Shown piece by piece: positions 16,674 through 26,425 of a stretch of DNA of 64,000 bases (its first letter is position 1; each line of letters opens with the position of its first letter). Below the pieces are notes generated by a model. The model was given only the letters and a program-made list of their open reading frames with translations, ran no database searches and was not told the DNA's origin. The position numbers were made by a program, and so were the translations under genes. Source of the stretch: an uncultured Paracoccaceae bacterium (GTDB taxonomy: Bacteria > Pseudomonadota > Alphaproteobacteria > Rhodobacterales > Rhodobacteraceae); the NCBI GenBank assembly GCA_938028765.1, contig CALIZF010000008.1, forward strand, positions 62,001-126,000. The letters run 5' to 3'.

Positions 16674-17546
16674 TCAGCCCGTCCGGCGCAGCCGTTCCCG
16701 CCACAGCGTGAACAGCCCCGCGCCCACTACAATCGCCGCGCCCGCCGCGATGTTCCAGGTCAGCACGTCGCCGAACACCGCGACACCGATGCTGGTGGCG
16801 AACACGAGCTGCAGGAAGGCGAAGGGCTGCACTGCGCTGGCCTCGGCCACTTCGTAGGCGCGGATCAAGAGGTAATGCCCCAGCACGCCGGTGACGCAGA
16901 GCACGGCCATCCAGCCCCAGTCGGGCGCCGCCATCGGCTGCCAGAACCAGATGCCGACCGCCGTCATCGCCACCGCACCCGCTGTGCCGGTCCAGAAGAA
17001 GCTGACCATCGCCGGATCGTCGCGCGAGACATAGCGGGTCAGCAGCGCATAGAGCGCGAACATCAGCGCCCCCAGCAGCGGCAGGGCCAGCGCCGGGGTG
17101 ACGGCGGCCTGGCCGGGCTGAAGGATGACGAGGACTCCGAGGAACCCGATCCCGATGGCCGTCCACCGCCGCCAGCCCACCCTTTCGCCCAGAACCGGAC
17201 CCGACAGCGCCGCCACCATCAGCGGATAGGCCGCGAAGATCGCGTGCGCCTGCACGAGGCCGAGCAGGACGAACCCCGCCACCGCGACGCAGATCTGCGC
17301 GACCAGCAGCACCCCGCGCAGGATCTGAAGTCCCGGCCGCCGCGTGCGCACTGCCGCGGCCAGGCCGCCCCGCGCGCGCGCCGCCAGCGCGGTCACGAAG
17401 GCGGCGAAGAACCAGTAGCGGATCATCACCACCATCGGCACGTTCGTCGCCTCGGCCAGATGGCGCGAGATGCCGTCCTGCGCCGCGAACACCACGGTGG
17501 TGGCCACCATGAAGGCGATGCCGCGGCGGGTGCTCTGCGCGATCAC
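16674..17546 (-). CDS. EamA/DMT-family transporter, copy 2
   Basis: The 290-residue inner-membrane protein has ten predicted helices arranged as two EamA repeats. It closely resembles the upstream neighbour: both contain MVVMIRYWFFAAFV near residue 40, a GPVLGER segment at the end of the first half, and AVQPFA(F/Y)LQLVF in the second half. Family members export metabolites or amino acids. It starts at a GTG whose TGA-overlap (GTGA) with the neighbour couples the two. The pair arose by tandem duplication. It converges on the BenE gene with a four-base gap. Confidence 0.88.
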   Translation of the reverse strand: MIAQSTRRGIAFMVATTVVFAAQDGISRHLAEATNVPMVVMIRYWFFAAFVTALAARARGGLAAAVRTRRPGLQILRGVLLVAQICVAVAGFVLLGLVQAHAIFAAYPLMVAALSGPVLGERVGWRRWTAIGIGFLGVLVILQPGQAAVTPALALPLLGALMFALYALLTRYVSRDDPAMVSFFWTGTAGAVAMTAVGIWFWQPMAAPDWGWMAVLCVTGVLGHYLLIRAYEVAEASAVQPFAFLQLVFATSIGVAVFGDVLTWNIAAGAAIVVGAGLFTLWRERLRRTG

Positions 17547-18406
17547 CGTCTTGCCCCGGTGCGCATCAGCGTGAAGAGGCCGGCGGCCGTGACGATGGCG
17601 GCGCCGATGACGGTTTCGGGCGTCAGCGCCTCGCCGAACACGGCAACCCCCATGACCGAGACGAACACGAGCTGCAGGTAGGCGAAGGGCTGCACCGCGC
17701 CCGCCTCGGCCACCGCATAGCAGCGGATCATCAGCCAGTTGGCCAGCACCGCCACCAGCCCGTTGGCCAGCGTCAGCGCCCAGTCGCGCGGGCCCATCGG
17801 CTCCCAGAACCAGATGCCTGCGGCGGTGGTCAGCACGGCGCCGAGGAGGCCGGACCAGAAGAAGGCCACAAACGGGTCTTCCCGCCGTGTGGCGAGGCGC
17901 GTCAGCACGGAATAGAGCGCGAACATCGCCGCCGAGACGAGCGGCAGCAGCGCGAGCGGCGCGAACAGATCCGATCCCGGCCGCAGGATGACGAGGATCC
18001 CCGCGAACCCCGCGGCGATGGCCAGCCAGCCCGACAGCCCCAGCCGCTCGCCCAGCACCGGCCCGGCCAGCGCGGCGATGATCAGCGGGCAGACGGCGAA
18101 CACCGCATGCGTGTTGATCAGCCCGATGGCGACGAAGCTGGCGACGATCACGAGGATCTCGGCGATGTGCAGGACCGCGCGTGCGCCGTGGATCAGCGGC
18201 TGCACCGTGCGGACGGACCCGAGCCCGCCCGGCCGCCGCAGCGCCAGCGCGACGACGAAGGCCGCGAAGAACCAGTATCGGATCATCACGACCATGAGGA
18301 CGCTGTATTCGCCGGCGAGGAACCGCGTCAGACCGTCCTGCACTGTGTAGCACGCGACCGTCGCCACCATCAGCAGGATGCCAAGGCGCGTGTTCTGCGC
18401 CGTCAT
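17543..18406 (-). CDS. EamA/DMT-family transporter, copy 1
   Basis: This 287-residue transporter with two EamA repeats is the upstream member of the tandem pair. Segments GLINTHAVFAVCPLIIAALA and AVQPFAYLQLVFVSVMG parallel those of copy 2. Its ATG overlaps the mnmD stop (ATGA), so it is translated from the mnmD message. A link between an exporter and tRNA modification is not obvious; the coupling may only reflect operon compaction. Confidence 0.88.
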   Translation of the reverse strand: MTAQNTRLGILLMVATVACYTVQDGLTRFLAGEYSVLMVVMIRYWFFAAFVVALALRRPGGLGSVRTVQPLIHGARAVLHIAEILVIVASFVAIGLINTHAVFAVCPLIIAALAGPVLGERLGLSGWLAIAAGFAGILVILRPGSDLFAPLALLPLVSAAMFALYSVLTRLATRREDPFVAFFWSGLLGAVLTTAAGIWFWEPMGPRDWALTLANGLVAVLANWLMIRCYAVAEAGAVQPFAYLQLVFVSVMGVAVFGEALTPETVIGAAIVTAAGLFTLMRTGARR

Positions 18407-19083
18407 GGAAGCCGCGCCGTCGTCATGTGCCGCTTGCGGCCGAAACCCGGGGCTCGCTCTACCCGAAACCCGGCGGCCTGCAGGGCCCGGCGGACATGGC
18501 CGGCGGCCGTGTAGGTCGCCGCCGTGCCGCCCGGCGCGGTGTGGCGCGCAACGGCGGCAAGCAGCGCGGGCTCCCAGAGTTCGGGGTTCTTCGCCGGGGC
18601 GAAGCCGTCGAGGAACCAGGCGTCCGCACATCCGTCCCAGGCCGGCAGGGTCTGCCGCGCGTCGCCCACGATCACCGTCAGGTCGAGATCGCCCGCGGCA
18701 AACCGCCGCGCGCCTGAATCCCAGACGGCCAGCAGGGGGGCAAGCGCCGCCGCCGCTGCCGGGAAGGGGGCCAGCGCGCGGGCCATCGCGGCGGCCGGCA
18801 GCGGCGCGATCTCGAAGGCGGTATAGGCCAGCGGGCCGCGCACCCCCGCCGTCCGCCAGGCGATCAGCGCGGCGGCGAGGTTCAGCCCGGTGCCGAAGCC
18901 CGTCTCGGCGATGCGGAAGCCGGGGCGGAACCGGGCGGGCAGGCCGTTGCCTGCGAGGAAGACGTGCCGCGTCTCGTCGAGGCCCCCGGTGTGGTAGGGG
19001 TCGCCGTGCGCACGGCTGACCGGCGTGTCGCCCTGCCAGTCGATCGCCGGTCCTGCGCCGCCGCTCTGGTCGCTGCCCGTCAT
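18403..19083 (-). CDS. mnmD: tRNA 5-methylaminomethyl-2-thiouridine methyltransferase (stand-alone MnmD)
   Basis: The 226-residue protein corresponds to the N-terminal half of E. coli MnmC, which methylates nm5s2U34 to mnm5s2U34 using SAM. The SAM-binding IAETGFGTGLNLAAAL, the DUF752 signature DAWFLDGFAPAKNPELW, and GGTAATYTAAGHVRRALQAA are all present. The FAD half of MnmC is absent from this chain; a candidate is encoded divergently 43 bases away at 19127. Confidence 0.9.
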   Translation of the reverse strand: MTGSDQSGGAGPAIDWQGDTPVSRAHGDPYHTGGLDETRHVFLAGNGLPARFRPGFRIAETGFGTGLNLAAALIAWRTAGVRGPLAYTAFEIAPLPAAAMARALAPFPAAAAALAPLLAVWDSGARRFAAGDLDLTVIVGDARQTLPAWDGCADAWFLDGFAPAKNPELWEPALLAAVARHTAPGGTAATYTAAGHVRRALQAAGFRVERAPGFGRKRHMTTARLP

Positions 19084-19126
19084 CCGCCCTATTCCTCCGC
19101 GGCAGCGGTGGCCGAGGGGACGGGGA

Positions 19127-20170
19127 ATGGCAAGGCCCGACGTGACGGTGATGGGCGCGGGCGTGACCGGCCTTGCCTGCGCGGTCGCGCTGGCCCGCCG
19201 CGGCGCGCGGGTGGCGGTGGCCGATCCCGGCGGCGTCGGCGCGGGCGCCTCGGGCGGCGTCGTCGGCGCGCTCGCCCCGCACGCGCCCGACCGCTGGGGG
19301 CCGATGCAGGCGTTCCAGCTGCAGGCCCTGACCGCCGCACCCGCGTTCTGGGCCTCGGTCGCGGCATGCGGGGGCGTCGATCCGGGCTATGCGCAGGTAG
19401 GCCGCCTGATGCCGCTGGCCGATGCCGCCGCCGTGGCGCGCGCGCGGGCCCGCGGGGCGGCGGCGGCCGACCGATGGGGCGGGGCCGGCCTCTGGCGCGT
19501 CGTGCCGGCGGGGGACGGGTTCGCGCCCGTCAGCGCCTCGGGCCTTCTCGTGCACGACACGCTGACCGCGCGCATCGCGCCGCGACGGGCGCTGGCGGCG
19601 CTGGCGGCGGCGCTGCGCGCGCTCGGCGGGACGATCGGCCCCGCGGCCCCGGACCTTCCCGCCGGCGCGCCCGTGCTGTGGGCCACCGGGGCGGCCGGCC
19701 TCGCCGACCTGTCGACCGCGCTCGGCCAGCCCGTGGGCGGGGGCGAGAAGGGGCAGGCGGCCCTTCTGGCCTGCGACGCCGGGGACGCGCCGGTCATCGG
19801 CGACACCGGCCTCTGGATCGTGCCCCATGCCGACGGGACGGTTGCGGTCGGGTCCACGGCGGAGCGGACCTGGGACAGCGACGGCCCCGACGCGGGCCTC
19901 GATGCGCTGCTGGCCCGCGCGGCGGCGCTGGTGCCGCAGCTGGCGGGCGCGCGTGTGCTGGAACGGTGGGCGGGCATCCGGCCGCGTGCGGCCACGCGCC
20001 TGCCCGTCCTCGGCCCGTGGCCAGGGCGGCCGGGGCACGTCGTGGCGAACGGCACCTACAAGACGGGCTTCGCGCTGGCCCCCGCGGTGGCGGCGGCGAT
20101 GGCCGACCTGATCCTCGCGGGGCGCGTCACCTATCCCGATGCATTCGCGCTTGCGGCCCCGGGCGCGTGA
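19127..20170 (+). CDS. FAD-dependent oxidoreductase, DAO family, possibly the MnmC oxidase half
   Basis: The 347-residue DAO-fold enzyme begins with the dinucleotide-binding motif VTVMGAGVTGLACAVALARR and GASGGVVGALAPHAPDRW. The late segment WAGIRPRAATRLPVLGP and KTGFALAPAVAAAMADLI are typical of glycine oxidase, ThiO and the MnmC C-terminal domain. ATG 19127 follows GAGGGGACG and removes a shadow extension into the mnmD promoter region. Its position, back to back with mnmD, suggests that it removes the carboxymethyl group from cmnm5s2U34 so that MnmD can methylate; this is inference. A simple amino-acid oxidase is the alternative. Confidence 0.82.
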   Translation: MARPDVTVMGAGVTGLACAVALARRGARVAVADPGGVGAGASGGVVGALAPHAPDRWGPMQAFQLQALTAAPAFWASVAACGGVDPGYAQVGRLMPLADAAAVARARARGAAAADRWGGAGLWRVVPAGDGFAPVSASGLLVHDTLTARIAPRRALAALAAALRALGGTIGPAAPDLPAGAPVLWATGAAGLADLSTALGQPVGGGEKGQAALLACDAGDAPVIGDTGLWIVPHADGTVAVGSTAERTWDSDGPDAGLDALLARAAALVPQLAGARVLERWAGIRPRAATRLPVLGPWPGRPGHVVANGTYKTGFALAPAVAAAMADLILAGRVTYPDAFALAAPGA

Positions 20171-20189
20171 ACTAGCTTTTGCCCGGTTG

Positions 20190-20247
20190 GCGGCACCCGG
20201 GGGGCTCGCTCCCCCGGGCCCCCACAGGATGTTTGGAGACAGAAGAA
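20190..20247 (+). repeat. Rhodobacterales-type GC-hairpin intergenic element, copy A
   Basis: A perfect 8-bp stem, CCCGGGGG (20196-20203) with CCCCCGGG (20211-20218), is followed by CCCCCACAGGATGTTTGG and AGAAGAAG. The same order (C-rich hairpin, C run, AT-rich xTATTT-like core, then AGAAGAAG or AAGATGAAG) recurs in inverted orientation at 33861-33931. It probably terminates the FAD gene and leads straight into the next gene's ribosome site. Confidence 0.55.
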
Positions 20248-20256
20248 GGGGCCGCG

Positions 20257-20826
20257 ATGAGCCTGAATGCCCTGGGCCTCTGCGGCGCGCTGCGCGTCGG
20301 ATCGACCAACCGGTTGCTTCTGGCCGAGGCGCGGCGCCTGCTTGCCCCCGACGGCTGGGAGGAGGGCGATCTGCGACTGCCGCTCTACGACGGCGATCTG
20401 GAGGCGGCCGGAGGCATTCCGCCCGGCGTGGCGCGGCTCGCCGCGCAGATCGCGGCGGCCGACTGTGTGGTGATCGCCTGCCCGGAATACAACAAGGCGC
20501 TGCCGGGCGTGCTGAAGAACGCGCTCGACTGGGTCAGCCGGGTCAAGGGCGCGCCGTGGCGGGACAAGCCGGTGGCCATCGTCTCGGCCGCCGCGGGCCG
20601 CGCGGGGGGCGAGCGGGCGCAGTCTTCGCTGCGCCTGTGCCTGAACCCGTTCCGCCCGCGCGTGCTGCCGGGGCCCGAGGTTTTGGTGGCCGACAGCGCG
20701 CGGGCCTTCGACGCCGCGGGTCGGCTGGCAGACCCGGCGGCGCAGCGCCTGCTGGCCGAGCTGATGGCGGGCCTGCGCGCCGAGGTGGCACGCAATCGCG
20801 CGAACGTATCGGGAACATCGCTTTGA
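20257..20826 (+). CDS. NADPH-dependent FMN reductase-family flavoprotein
   Basis: The 189-residue flavodoxin-like protein has the FMN phosphate-binding LCGALRVGSTNRLLLAEA and the signature VVIACPEYNKALPGVLKNALDWVSR (only part quoted by family: PEYNxxxPGxLKNAxDW). Relatives reduce FMN, quinones, azo dyes or chromate with NAD(P)H; the actual substrate is unknown. The ATG at 20257 is preceded by AAGGGG. It is followed 33 bases later by the helicase gene and may be cotranscribed with it. Confidence 0.87.
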   Translation: MSLNALGLCGALRVGSTNRLLLAEARRLLAPDGWEEGDLRLPLYDGDLEAAGGIPPGVARLAAQIAAADCVVIACPEYNKALPGVLKNALDWVSRVKGAPWRDKPVAIVSAAAGRAGGERAQSSLRLCLNPFRPRVLPGPEVLVADSARAFDAAGRLADPAAQRLLAELMAGLRAEVARNRANVSGTSL

Positions 20827-20859
20827 CGCGCCCCCCGGCGCCGGTGTAGGGTGCGCGCC

Positions 20860-23202
20860 ATGACCGATGCCGCCGCCCGTCTACCGCTGTCCGCCCGCGC
20901 CGCCGCGCTGCGCCCCGCGCCCTACCTCGACGGGCTGAACCCCGCGCAGCGCGCGGCGGTCGAGGCGCCCGACGGCCCGCTGCTGATGCTGGCCGGTGCA
21001 GGGACGGGCAAGACGCGGGCGCTGACGACGCGGATCGCGCATGTGCTGGCCACCGGGCGGGCGCGACCGAACGAGGTTCTGGCCGTGACCTTCACCAACA
21101 AGGCCGCGCGCGAGATGAAGGACCGGGTGGGCCGCCTTCTGGGGTCCGCGGTCGAGGGAATGCCCTGGATGGGCACCTTCCACGCCATCGGGGTCAAGCT
21201 GCTGCGCCGGCACGCGGAGCTGGTCGGGCTGAAGGCGAACTTCACCATCCTCGACACCGACGACCAGCTTCGCCTGATGAAGCAGGTCATCGCCGCCGCC
21301 AACGTGGACGAGAAGCGCTGGCCGGCGCGGCAGCTTGCCGGCCTGATCGACGGGTGGAAGAACCGCGCGCTGGGGCCCGCCGACGTGCCCTCGGCCGAGG
21401 CGGCGGCTTTCGGCAACCTCGGGACCGAGCTTTACGCCGCCTACCAGGACCGGCTGCGCACGCTGAACGCCTGCGATTTCGGCGACCTGCTGCTGCACTG
21501 CCTGACGATCTTCCGCAGCCACCCGGACGTGCTGGCGCAGTATCAACGGCGGTTCCGCGCGATCCTGGTGGACGAGTATCAGGACACCAACATCGCGCAG
21601 TACCTGTGGCTGCGGCTGCTTGCGCAGGCGCACCGCAACATCTGCTGCGTGGGCGACGACGACCAGTCGATCTACGGCTGGCGGGGCGCCGAGGTGGGCA
21701 ACATCCTGCGGTTCGAGAAGGATTTTCCCGGCGCGACGGTGATCCGCCTCGAACAGAACTACCGGTCCACCCCGCACATCCTGGCCGCCGCCAGCCACCT
21801 GATCGCGGCGAACAGGGGGCGGCTGGGCAAGACGCTGTGGACCGACGTGCCGACGGGCGAAAAGGTGCGCCTGATCGGCCACTGGGACGGCGAGGAGGAG
21901 GCGCGCTGGATCGGCGAAGAGGTCGAGGCGCTGGCGGCAGGCCGCCGCGCGCCGGGGCCGATCGGACCCGAGGGCTGCGCGATCCTCGTGCGCGCCGCCC
22001 ACCAGATGCGCGCCTTCGAGGACCGCTTCCTGACGATCGGCCTGCCCTACCGCGTGATCGGCGGCCCGCGTTTCTACGAACGGCAGGAGGTGCGCGATGC
22101 GATGGCCTATTTCCGGCTGGCGGTATCGCCCGACGACGATCTTGCCTTCGAGCGGGTGGTGAACACGCCCAAGCGCGGCCTCGGCGACAAGGCGCAGGCG
22201 GCGATCGCGAAGGCCGCCCGTGCGCTGGACGCGCCGCTGGCCGAGGGGGCCGCGGCGCTGATCGCGGAAGGCGGCGTGACGGGCCGCGCGGCGGGGGCAC
22301 TGCGCACCCTTCTCGACCAGATCCGCCGCTGGCACGCGGCTGCGGCAGCGCCTGGTTACGACCATATCCGGCTCGCCGAGACGATTCTGGACGAATCGGG
22401 CTACACGGCGATGTGGCAGGCGGAACGGACGCCCGAGGCGGCCGGGCGGCTCGAAAACCTGAAGGAACTCGTGAAGGCGCTCGAGGCGTTCGAGAACCTT
22501 CAGGGCTTCCTCGATCACGTCGCGCTCGTGATGGACAACGAGGCCGACGGGGGCGAAGCGCGCGTTAGCATCATGACGCTGCACGCGGCCAAGGGCCTCG
22601 AATTCCCCGCCGTGTTTCTGCCCGGGTGGGAGGACGGGCTGTTCCCCAGCCAGCGCGCGATGGACGAGGCGGGTCTGCGCGGGCTGGAGGAAGAGCGGCG
22701 CCTGGCCTATGTGGGGATCACGCGGGCGGAACGGCTGTGCACGATCAGCTTCGCCGCCAACCGCCGCGTCTACGGTCAGTGGCAAAGCCAGCTGCCTTCG
22801 CGCTTCATCGACGAGCTGCCCGAAACCGAGGTCGAGGTTCTGACGCCGCCCGGCCTTTACGGCGGCGGGTTCGGGGCGGCGGCCCCCTTCGGCCAGTCGG
22901 CAATGGAGGCGCGGGCGGCGCGGGCCGATGTCTACAACTCGCCGGGCTGGCAGCGGCTGGCGGCGCGGCAGCCCGCGCGCACGCTGGCCGCGCCGGCGGA
23001 ATCGCGCCGCGCCGCGGTGGACGACGGCGCGCCCAGCCCCTATGCCCCCGGCGATCGCGTGTTCCACCAGAAATTCGGCTACGGCACCGTGCTCGAGACC
23101 GAGGGCGACAAGCTGGCCGTGCGGTTCGACAAGGCGGGCGAGAAGCATCTGGTGGCGCGGTTCGTGACAGCGGCCGCCGCCGCGGACGACGTGCCGTTCT
23201 GA
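20860..23202 (+). CDS. uvrD: UvrD/PcrA-type ATP-dependent DNA helicase
   Basis: This superfamily 1A 3'-5' helicase of 780 residues acts in nucleotide excision and mismatch repair. Motifs in order: Q-motif LNPAQRAAV, Walker [27 protein letters not shown] (Ia), [10 protein letters not shown] (II), [13 protein letters not shown] (III), LEQNYRS (IV), [15 protein letters not shown] (V) and [10 protein letters not shown] (VI). The C-terminal basic Tudor-like end [22 protein letters not shown] is typical of UvrD/PcrA. Start: ATG 20860; a GTG at 20851 would add three residues. uvrB follows 37 bases later, a sensible repair pair. Confidence 0.95.
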   Translation: MTDAAARLPLSARAAALRPAPYLDGLNPAQRAAVEAPDGPLLMLAGAGTGKTRALTTRIAHVLATGRARPNEVLAVTFTNKAAREMKDRVGRLLGSAVEGMPWMGTFHAIGVKLLRRHAELVGLKANFTILDTDDQLRLMKQVIAAANVDEKRWPARQLAGLIDGWKNRALGPADVPSAEAAAFGNLGTELYAAYQDRLRTLNACDFGDLLLHCLTIFRSHPDVLAQYQRRFRAILVDEYQDTNIAQYLWLRLLAQAHRNICCVGDDDQSIYGWRGAEVGNILRFEKDFPGATVIRLEQNYRSTPHILAAASHLIAANRGRLGKTLWTDVPTGEKVRLIGHWDGEEEARWIGEEVEALAAGRRAPGPIGPEGCAILVRAAHQMRAFEDRFLTIGLPYRVIGGPRFYERQEVRDAMAYFRLAVSPDDDLAFERVVNTPKRGLGDKAQAAIAKAARALDAPLAEGAAALIAEGGVTGRAAGALRTLLDQIRRWHAAAAAPGYDHIRLAETILDESGYTAMWQAERTPEAAGRLENLKELVKALEAFENLQGFLDHVALVMDNEADGGEARVSIMTLHAAKGLEFPAVFLPGWEDGLFPSQRAMDEAGLRGLEEERRLAYVGITRAERLCTISFAANRRVYGQWQSQLPSRFIDELPETEVEVLTPPGLYGGGFGAAAPFGQSAMEARAARADVYNSPGWQRLAARQPARTLAAPAESRRAAVDDGAPSPYAPGDRVFHQKFGYGTVLETEGDKLAVRFDKAGEKHLVARFVTAAAAADDVPF

Positions 23203-23239
23203 CCGGCCGGACCCGGCCGATGCGCGAAGGGAAACGCCT

Positions 23240-25423
23240 GTGCCCCACAACATCACCAACGCCCCCGCCCCGCGGCCCGAGGTGCTGACCAAGCCGAAGC
23301 TGGAAGGCGGGCGGCGGTTCGTGCTGCACACGCCCTTCCAGCCCGCGGGCGACCAGCCGACCGCCATCGCGGACCTAGTCGCGGGGATCGAGGCGGGCGA
23401 GCAGAACCAGGTCCTTCTCGGCGCGACCGGCACCGGCAAGACCTTCACCATGGCCAAGGTGATCGAGGCGACGCAGCGCCCCGCGATCATCCTTGCGCCG
23501 AACAAGACGCTGGCCGCACAGCTTTACGGCGAGTTCAAGAGCTTCTTTCCCGAGAACGCGGTCGAATACTTCGTCAGCTATTACGACTACTACCAGCCAG
23601 AGGCCTATGTCCCGCGGACGGACACCTACATCGAGAAGGAAAGCCAGATCAACGAACAGATCGACCGGATGCGCCATGCGGCCACCCGGGCGCTGCTGGA
23701 ACGCGACGACGTGATCATCGTCGCCTCGGTCAGCTGCATCTACGGCATCGGGTCGGTCGAGACCTATTCGGCGATGACGCAGGATCTGGCGGTCGGGCAG
23801 CTTTACGACCAGCGCAGATTCCTGTCGGAACTGGTGGCGCAACAGTACAGGCGGCTCGACTCTGCGTTCCAGCGCGGAGCGTTCCGGGTGCGGGGCGACG
23901 TGGTCGAGGTCTGGCCCGCCCACCTCGAGGACCGCGCCTGGCGGTTTTCCTTCTTCGGCGAGGAACTGGAATCGATCACTGAGTTCGACCCGCTGACCGG
24001 CGCGAGGACCGACACCTTCGAGCGGATCCGGATCTACGCCAATTCGCACTACGTCACGCCGCGCCCCACGCTCCAGCAGGCGATCAGGGGCATCCGGGCC
24101 GAGCTTGCGCAGCGGCTGCGGCAGCTGACCGACGAGGGGCGGCTTCTGGAGGCGCAGCGGCTGGAACAGCGCACCAACTTCGACCTCGAGATGCTGGAGG
24201 CGACCGGATCCTGCGCCGGCATCGAGAACTATTCGCGCTATCTGACCGGCCGCGCGCCTGGCGAGCCGCCGCCGACGCTGTTCGAATTCATCCCCGACCA
24301 TGCCATCGTCTTCGCCGACGAAAGCCACGTCTCGATCCCGCAGATCGGCGGCATGTACAAGGGCGACTATCGGCGCAAGTTCACGCTGGCCGAACACGGC
24401 TTCCGCCTGCCCTCCTGCATGGACAACCGCCCCCTGAAGTTCGAGGAATGGGATGCGATGCGCCCGCAGTCGGTGTTCGTCAGCGCCACCCCCGCCGCGT
24501 GGGAACTGGAACAGGCCGGGGGCGTCTTCGCCGAACAGGTGATCCGCCCGACCGGCCTTCTCGACCCCGAGGTGGAGATCCGCCCCGTTGCGATGCAGGT
24601 GGACGACCTCCTCGACGAGGTGCGGCGCGTCGCGGCCCGCGGTCTGCGCACGCTCGTCACCGTGCTGACCAAGCGGATGGCCGAGGATCTGACCGAATAC
24701 CTGCACGAACAGGGCGTGCGGGTGCGCTACATGCACAGCGACATCGACACGATCGAGCGGATCGAGATCCTGCGCGACCTGCGCCTCGGGGCCTTCGACG
24801 TGCTGGTCGGGATCAACCTGCTGCGCGAAGGGCTCGACATCCCCGAATGCGGGCTGGTGGCCATCCTCGATGCCGACAAGGAGGGGTTCCTCAGGTCAGA
24901 AACCAGCCTGATCCAGACCATCGGGCGCGCCGCGCGCAACGCGGAGGGGCGCGTCATCATGTATGCCGACACGATCACCGGCAGCATGGAACGCGCCATC
25001 GCCGAGACCAACCGCCGGCGCGAGAAGCAGATCGCCTACAACCGCAAGCACGGGATCACCCCCGCCACCGTGAAGAAGAACGTCGAGGACGTGCTGGCCG
25101 GGCTGTGGCAGGGCGACACCGACATGGCACGGGTGACCGCGACGGTCGAAAAACCGCTGGTCGGCCAGAACCTGGCCGCCCATCTCGACGCGCTGCGCGG
25201 CCAGATGCGCAAGGCCGCCGAGAACCTGGAGTTCGAGGAGGCCGCCCGCCTGCGCGACGAGATCCGGCGGCTCGAGGCGGTGGAGCTGGCGGTGGCGGAC
25301 GATCCGTTGGCCCGCCAGTCGGCGGTCGAGGAGGCGGCCGAAGCAGCCGTGAAGGCGAAGGGGCGCTCGACGGCCGGCCGCGCCGGCATGCGCGGCGGCA
25401 AGGGGCGGCGGGGTCGGGCCTGA
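23240..25423 (+). CDS. uvrB: excinuclease ABC subunit B
   Basis: UvrB verifies DNA damage and recruits UvrC in nucleotide excision repair. The 727-residue protein has Walker [17 protein letters not shown] near residue 60, the DNA-clamping beta-hairpin with [15 protein letters not shown], the DESH motif ([11 protein letters not shown]), [26 protein letters not shown], and a C-terminal UVR domain ([20 protein letters not shown]) for UvrC contact. It starts with GTG at 23240 behind AAGGGA. A basic Gly/Arg tail ends the protein. Confidence 0.97.
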   Translation: MPHNITNAPAPRPEVLTKPKLEGGRRFVLHTPFQPAGDQPTAIADLVAGIEAGEQNQVLLGATGTGKTFTMAKVIEATQRPAIILAPNKTLAAQLYGEFKSFFPENAVEYFVSYYDYYQPEAYVPRTDTYIEKESQINEQIDRMRHAATRALLERDDVIIVASVSCIYGIGSVETYSAMTQDLAVGQLYDQRRFLSELVAQQYRRLDSAFQRGAFRVRGDVVEVWPAHLEDRAWRFSFFGEELESITEFDPLTGARTDTFERIRIYANSHYVTPRPTLQQAIRGIRAELAQRLRQLTDEGRLLEAQRLEQRTNFDLEMLEATGSCAGIENYSRYLTGRAPGEPPPTLFEFIPDHAIVFADESHVSIPQIGGMYKGDYRRKFTLAEHGFRLPSCMDNRPLKFEEWDAMRPQSVFVSATPAAWELEQAGGVFAEQVIRPTGLLDPEVEIRPVAMQVDDLLDEVRRVAARGLRTLVTVLTKRMAEDLTEYLHEQGVRVRYMHSDIDTIERIEILRDLRLGAFDVLVGINLLREGLDIPECGLVAILDADKEGFLRSETSLIQTIGRAARNAEGRVIMYADTITGSMERAIAETNRRREKQIAYNRKHGITPATVKKNVEDVLAGLWQGDTDMARVTATVEKPLVGQNLAAHLDALRGQMRKAAENLEFEEAARLRDEIRRLEAVELAVADDPLARQSAVEEAAEAAVKAKGRSTAGRAGMRGGKGRRGRA

Positions 25424-25626
25424 CACGGGTCGCGACCGGCGGCATGATCCAGGCGCCGAGGCGCCGGCTTTCGGCACCGACCGTCGCCGCGCGCCCCCTC
25501 CCGGGGCCCGACCGTGCGGGAAGACGTGTGTCGGCTGCGACGTTGCGGCCGACGCCCCGGCCATCGCCGTTCCCGGCACGCGCCGGCAGGCCTTGCGCCG
25601 CCGGCGCCGGACCGCGCCAGCGACCC

Positions 25627-26421
25627 CTATCTGCCCTTCCAGACCGGATCGCGCTTTTCGGCGAAGGCGCGCGCGCCTTCCGCGTGGTCCTCGCTCGCGT
25701 AGAGGCGGTCCACGGTCGGGAAGTGCCGCCGGGTGATGCGGTGCAGGGCGTCGTGGAAGCGCAGCGCCTCGGCCTCGCGCACCACCTCCTTGATGGCGGC
25801 GTAGACGAGGGGCGGGCCGCTTTCGAGCAGCCGCGCCAGATCCCAGGCCTTCGCCATCAGGTCGGCAGGCGCGCAGACCTCGCGCACGAGGCCCCAGCGG
25901 TGCGCCTCGGCGGCGTCGAACCACCGGCCGGTCAGCAGAAGGTCCATCGCGACGTGATAGGGAATGCGCTTCGGCAGCTTGATCGAGGCGGCGTCGGCGA
26001 CCGTGCCCGAGCGGATCTCGGGCAGGGCGAAGGTCGCGGTTTCCGACGCAAGGATCAGGTCGCAGGACAGCGCGAGTTCGAGGCCGCCGCCGCAGCAGAT
26101 GCCCTGCACCGCGGCGACGACGGGCTTGTTGAGGTTCGGCAGGTCCTGCAAGCCGCCGAACCCGCCCACGCCATAGTCGCCGTCCACTGCGTCGCCCGCT
26201 GCCGCCGCCTTCAGATCCCAGCCGGGGCAGAAGAACTTGTCGCCCGCCGCGCGCAGGATTGCAACGCGCAGGTCCGGGTCGTCGCGGAAATCGCGGAATA
26301 CCTCGCCCATGATCCGGCTTGTCGCGAGGTCGATCGCATTGGCCTTCGGCCGGTCCAGCGTCACCTCGAGCACCCCGCCCTCGACCCGCGTCCGCACGGG
26401 GCCGTCCGTCCGCATCCGCAT
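25627..26421 (-). CDS. enoyl-CoA hydratase, carnitinyl-CoA dehydratase-like
   Basis: This crotonase-fold protein of 264 residues has the oxyanion-hole segment VQGICCGGGLELALSCDLIL and the catalytic-loop region LPEIRSGTVADAASIKLPKR. These, with KPVVAAV and the opening VLEVTLDRPKANAID, resemble CaiD, which interconverts crotonobetainyl-CoA and carnitinyl-CoA. It is the last gene of the minus-strand carnitine operon, five bases after the ligase stop. In this setting it would hydrate crotonobetainyl-CoA before carnitine release. Other short enoyl-CoA substrates remain possible. About 200 bases of non-coding DNA separate it from uvrB, containing small GC inverted repeats suited to ending both convergent transcripts. 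Confidence 0.82.
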   Translation of the reverse strand: MRMRTDGPVRTRVEGGVLEVTLDRPKANAIDLATSRIMGEVFRDFRDDPDLRVAILRAAGDKFFCPGWDLKAAAAGDAVDGDYGVGGFGGLQDLPNLNKPVVAAVQGICCGGGLELALSCDLILASETATFALPEIRSGTVADAASIKLPKRIPYHVAMDLLLTGRWFDAAEAHRWGLVREVCAPADLMAKAWDLARLLESGPPLVYAAIKEVVREAEALRFHDALHRITRRHFPTVDRLYASEDHAEGARAFAEKRDPVWKGR

Positions 26422-26425
26422 CGTC

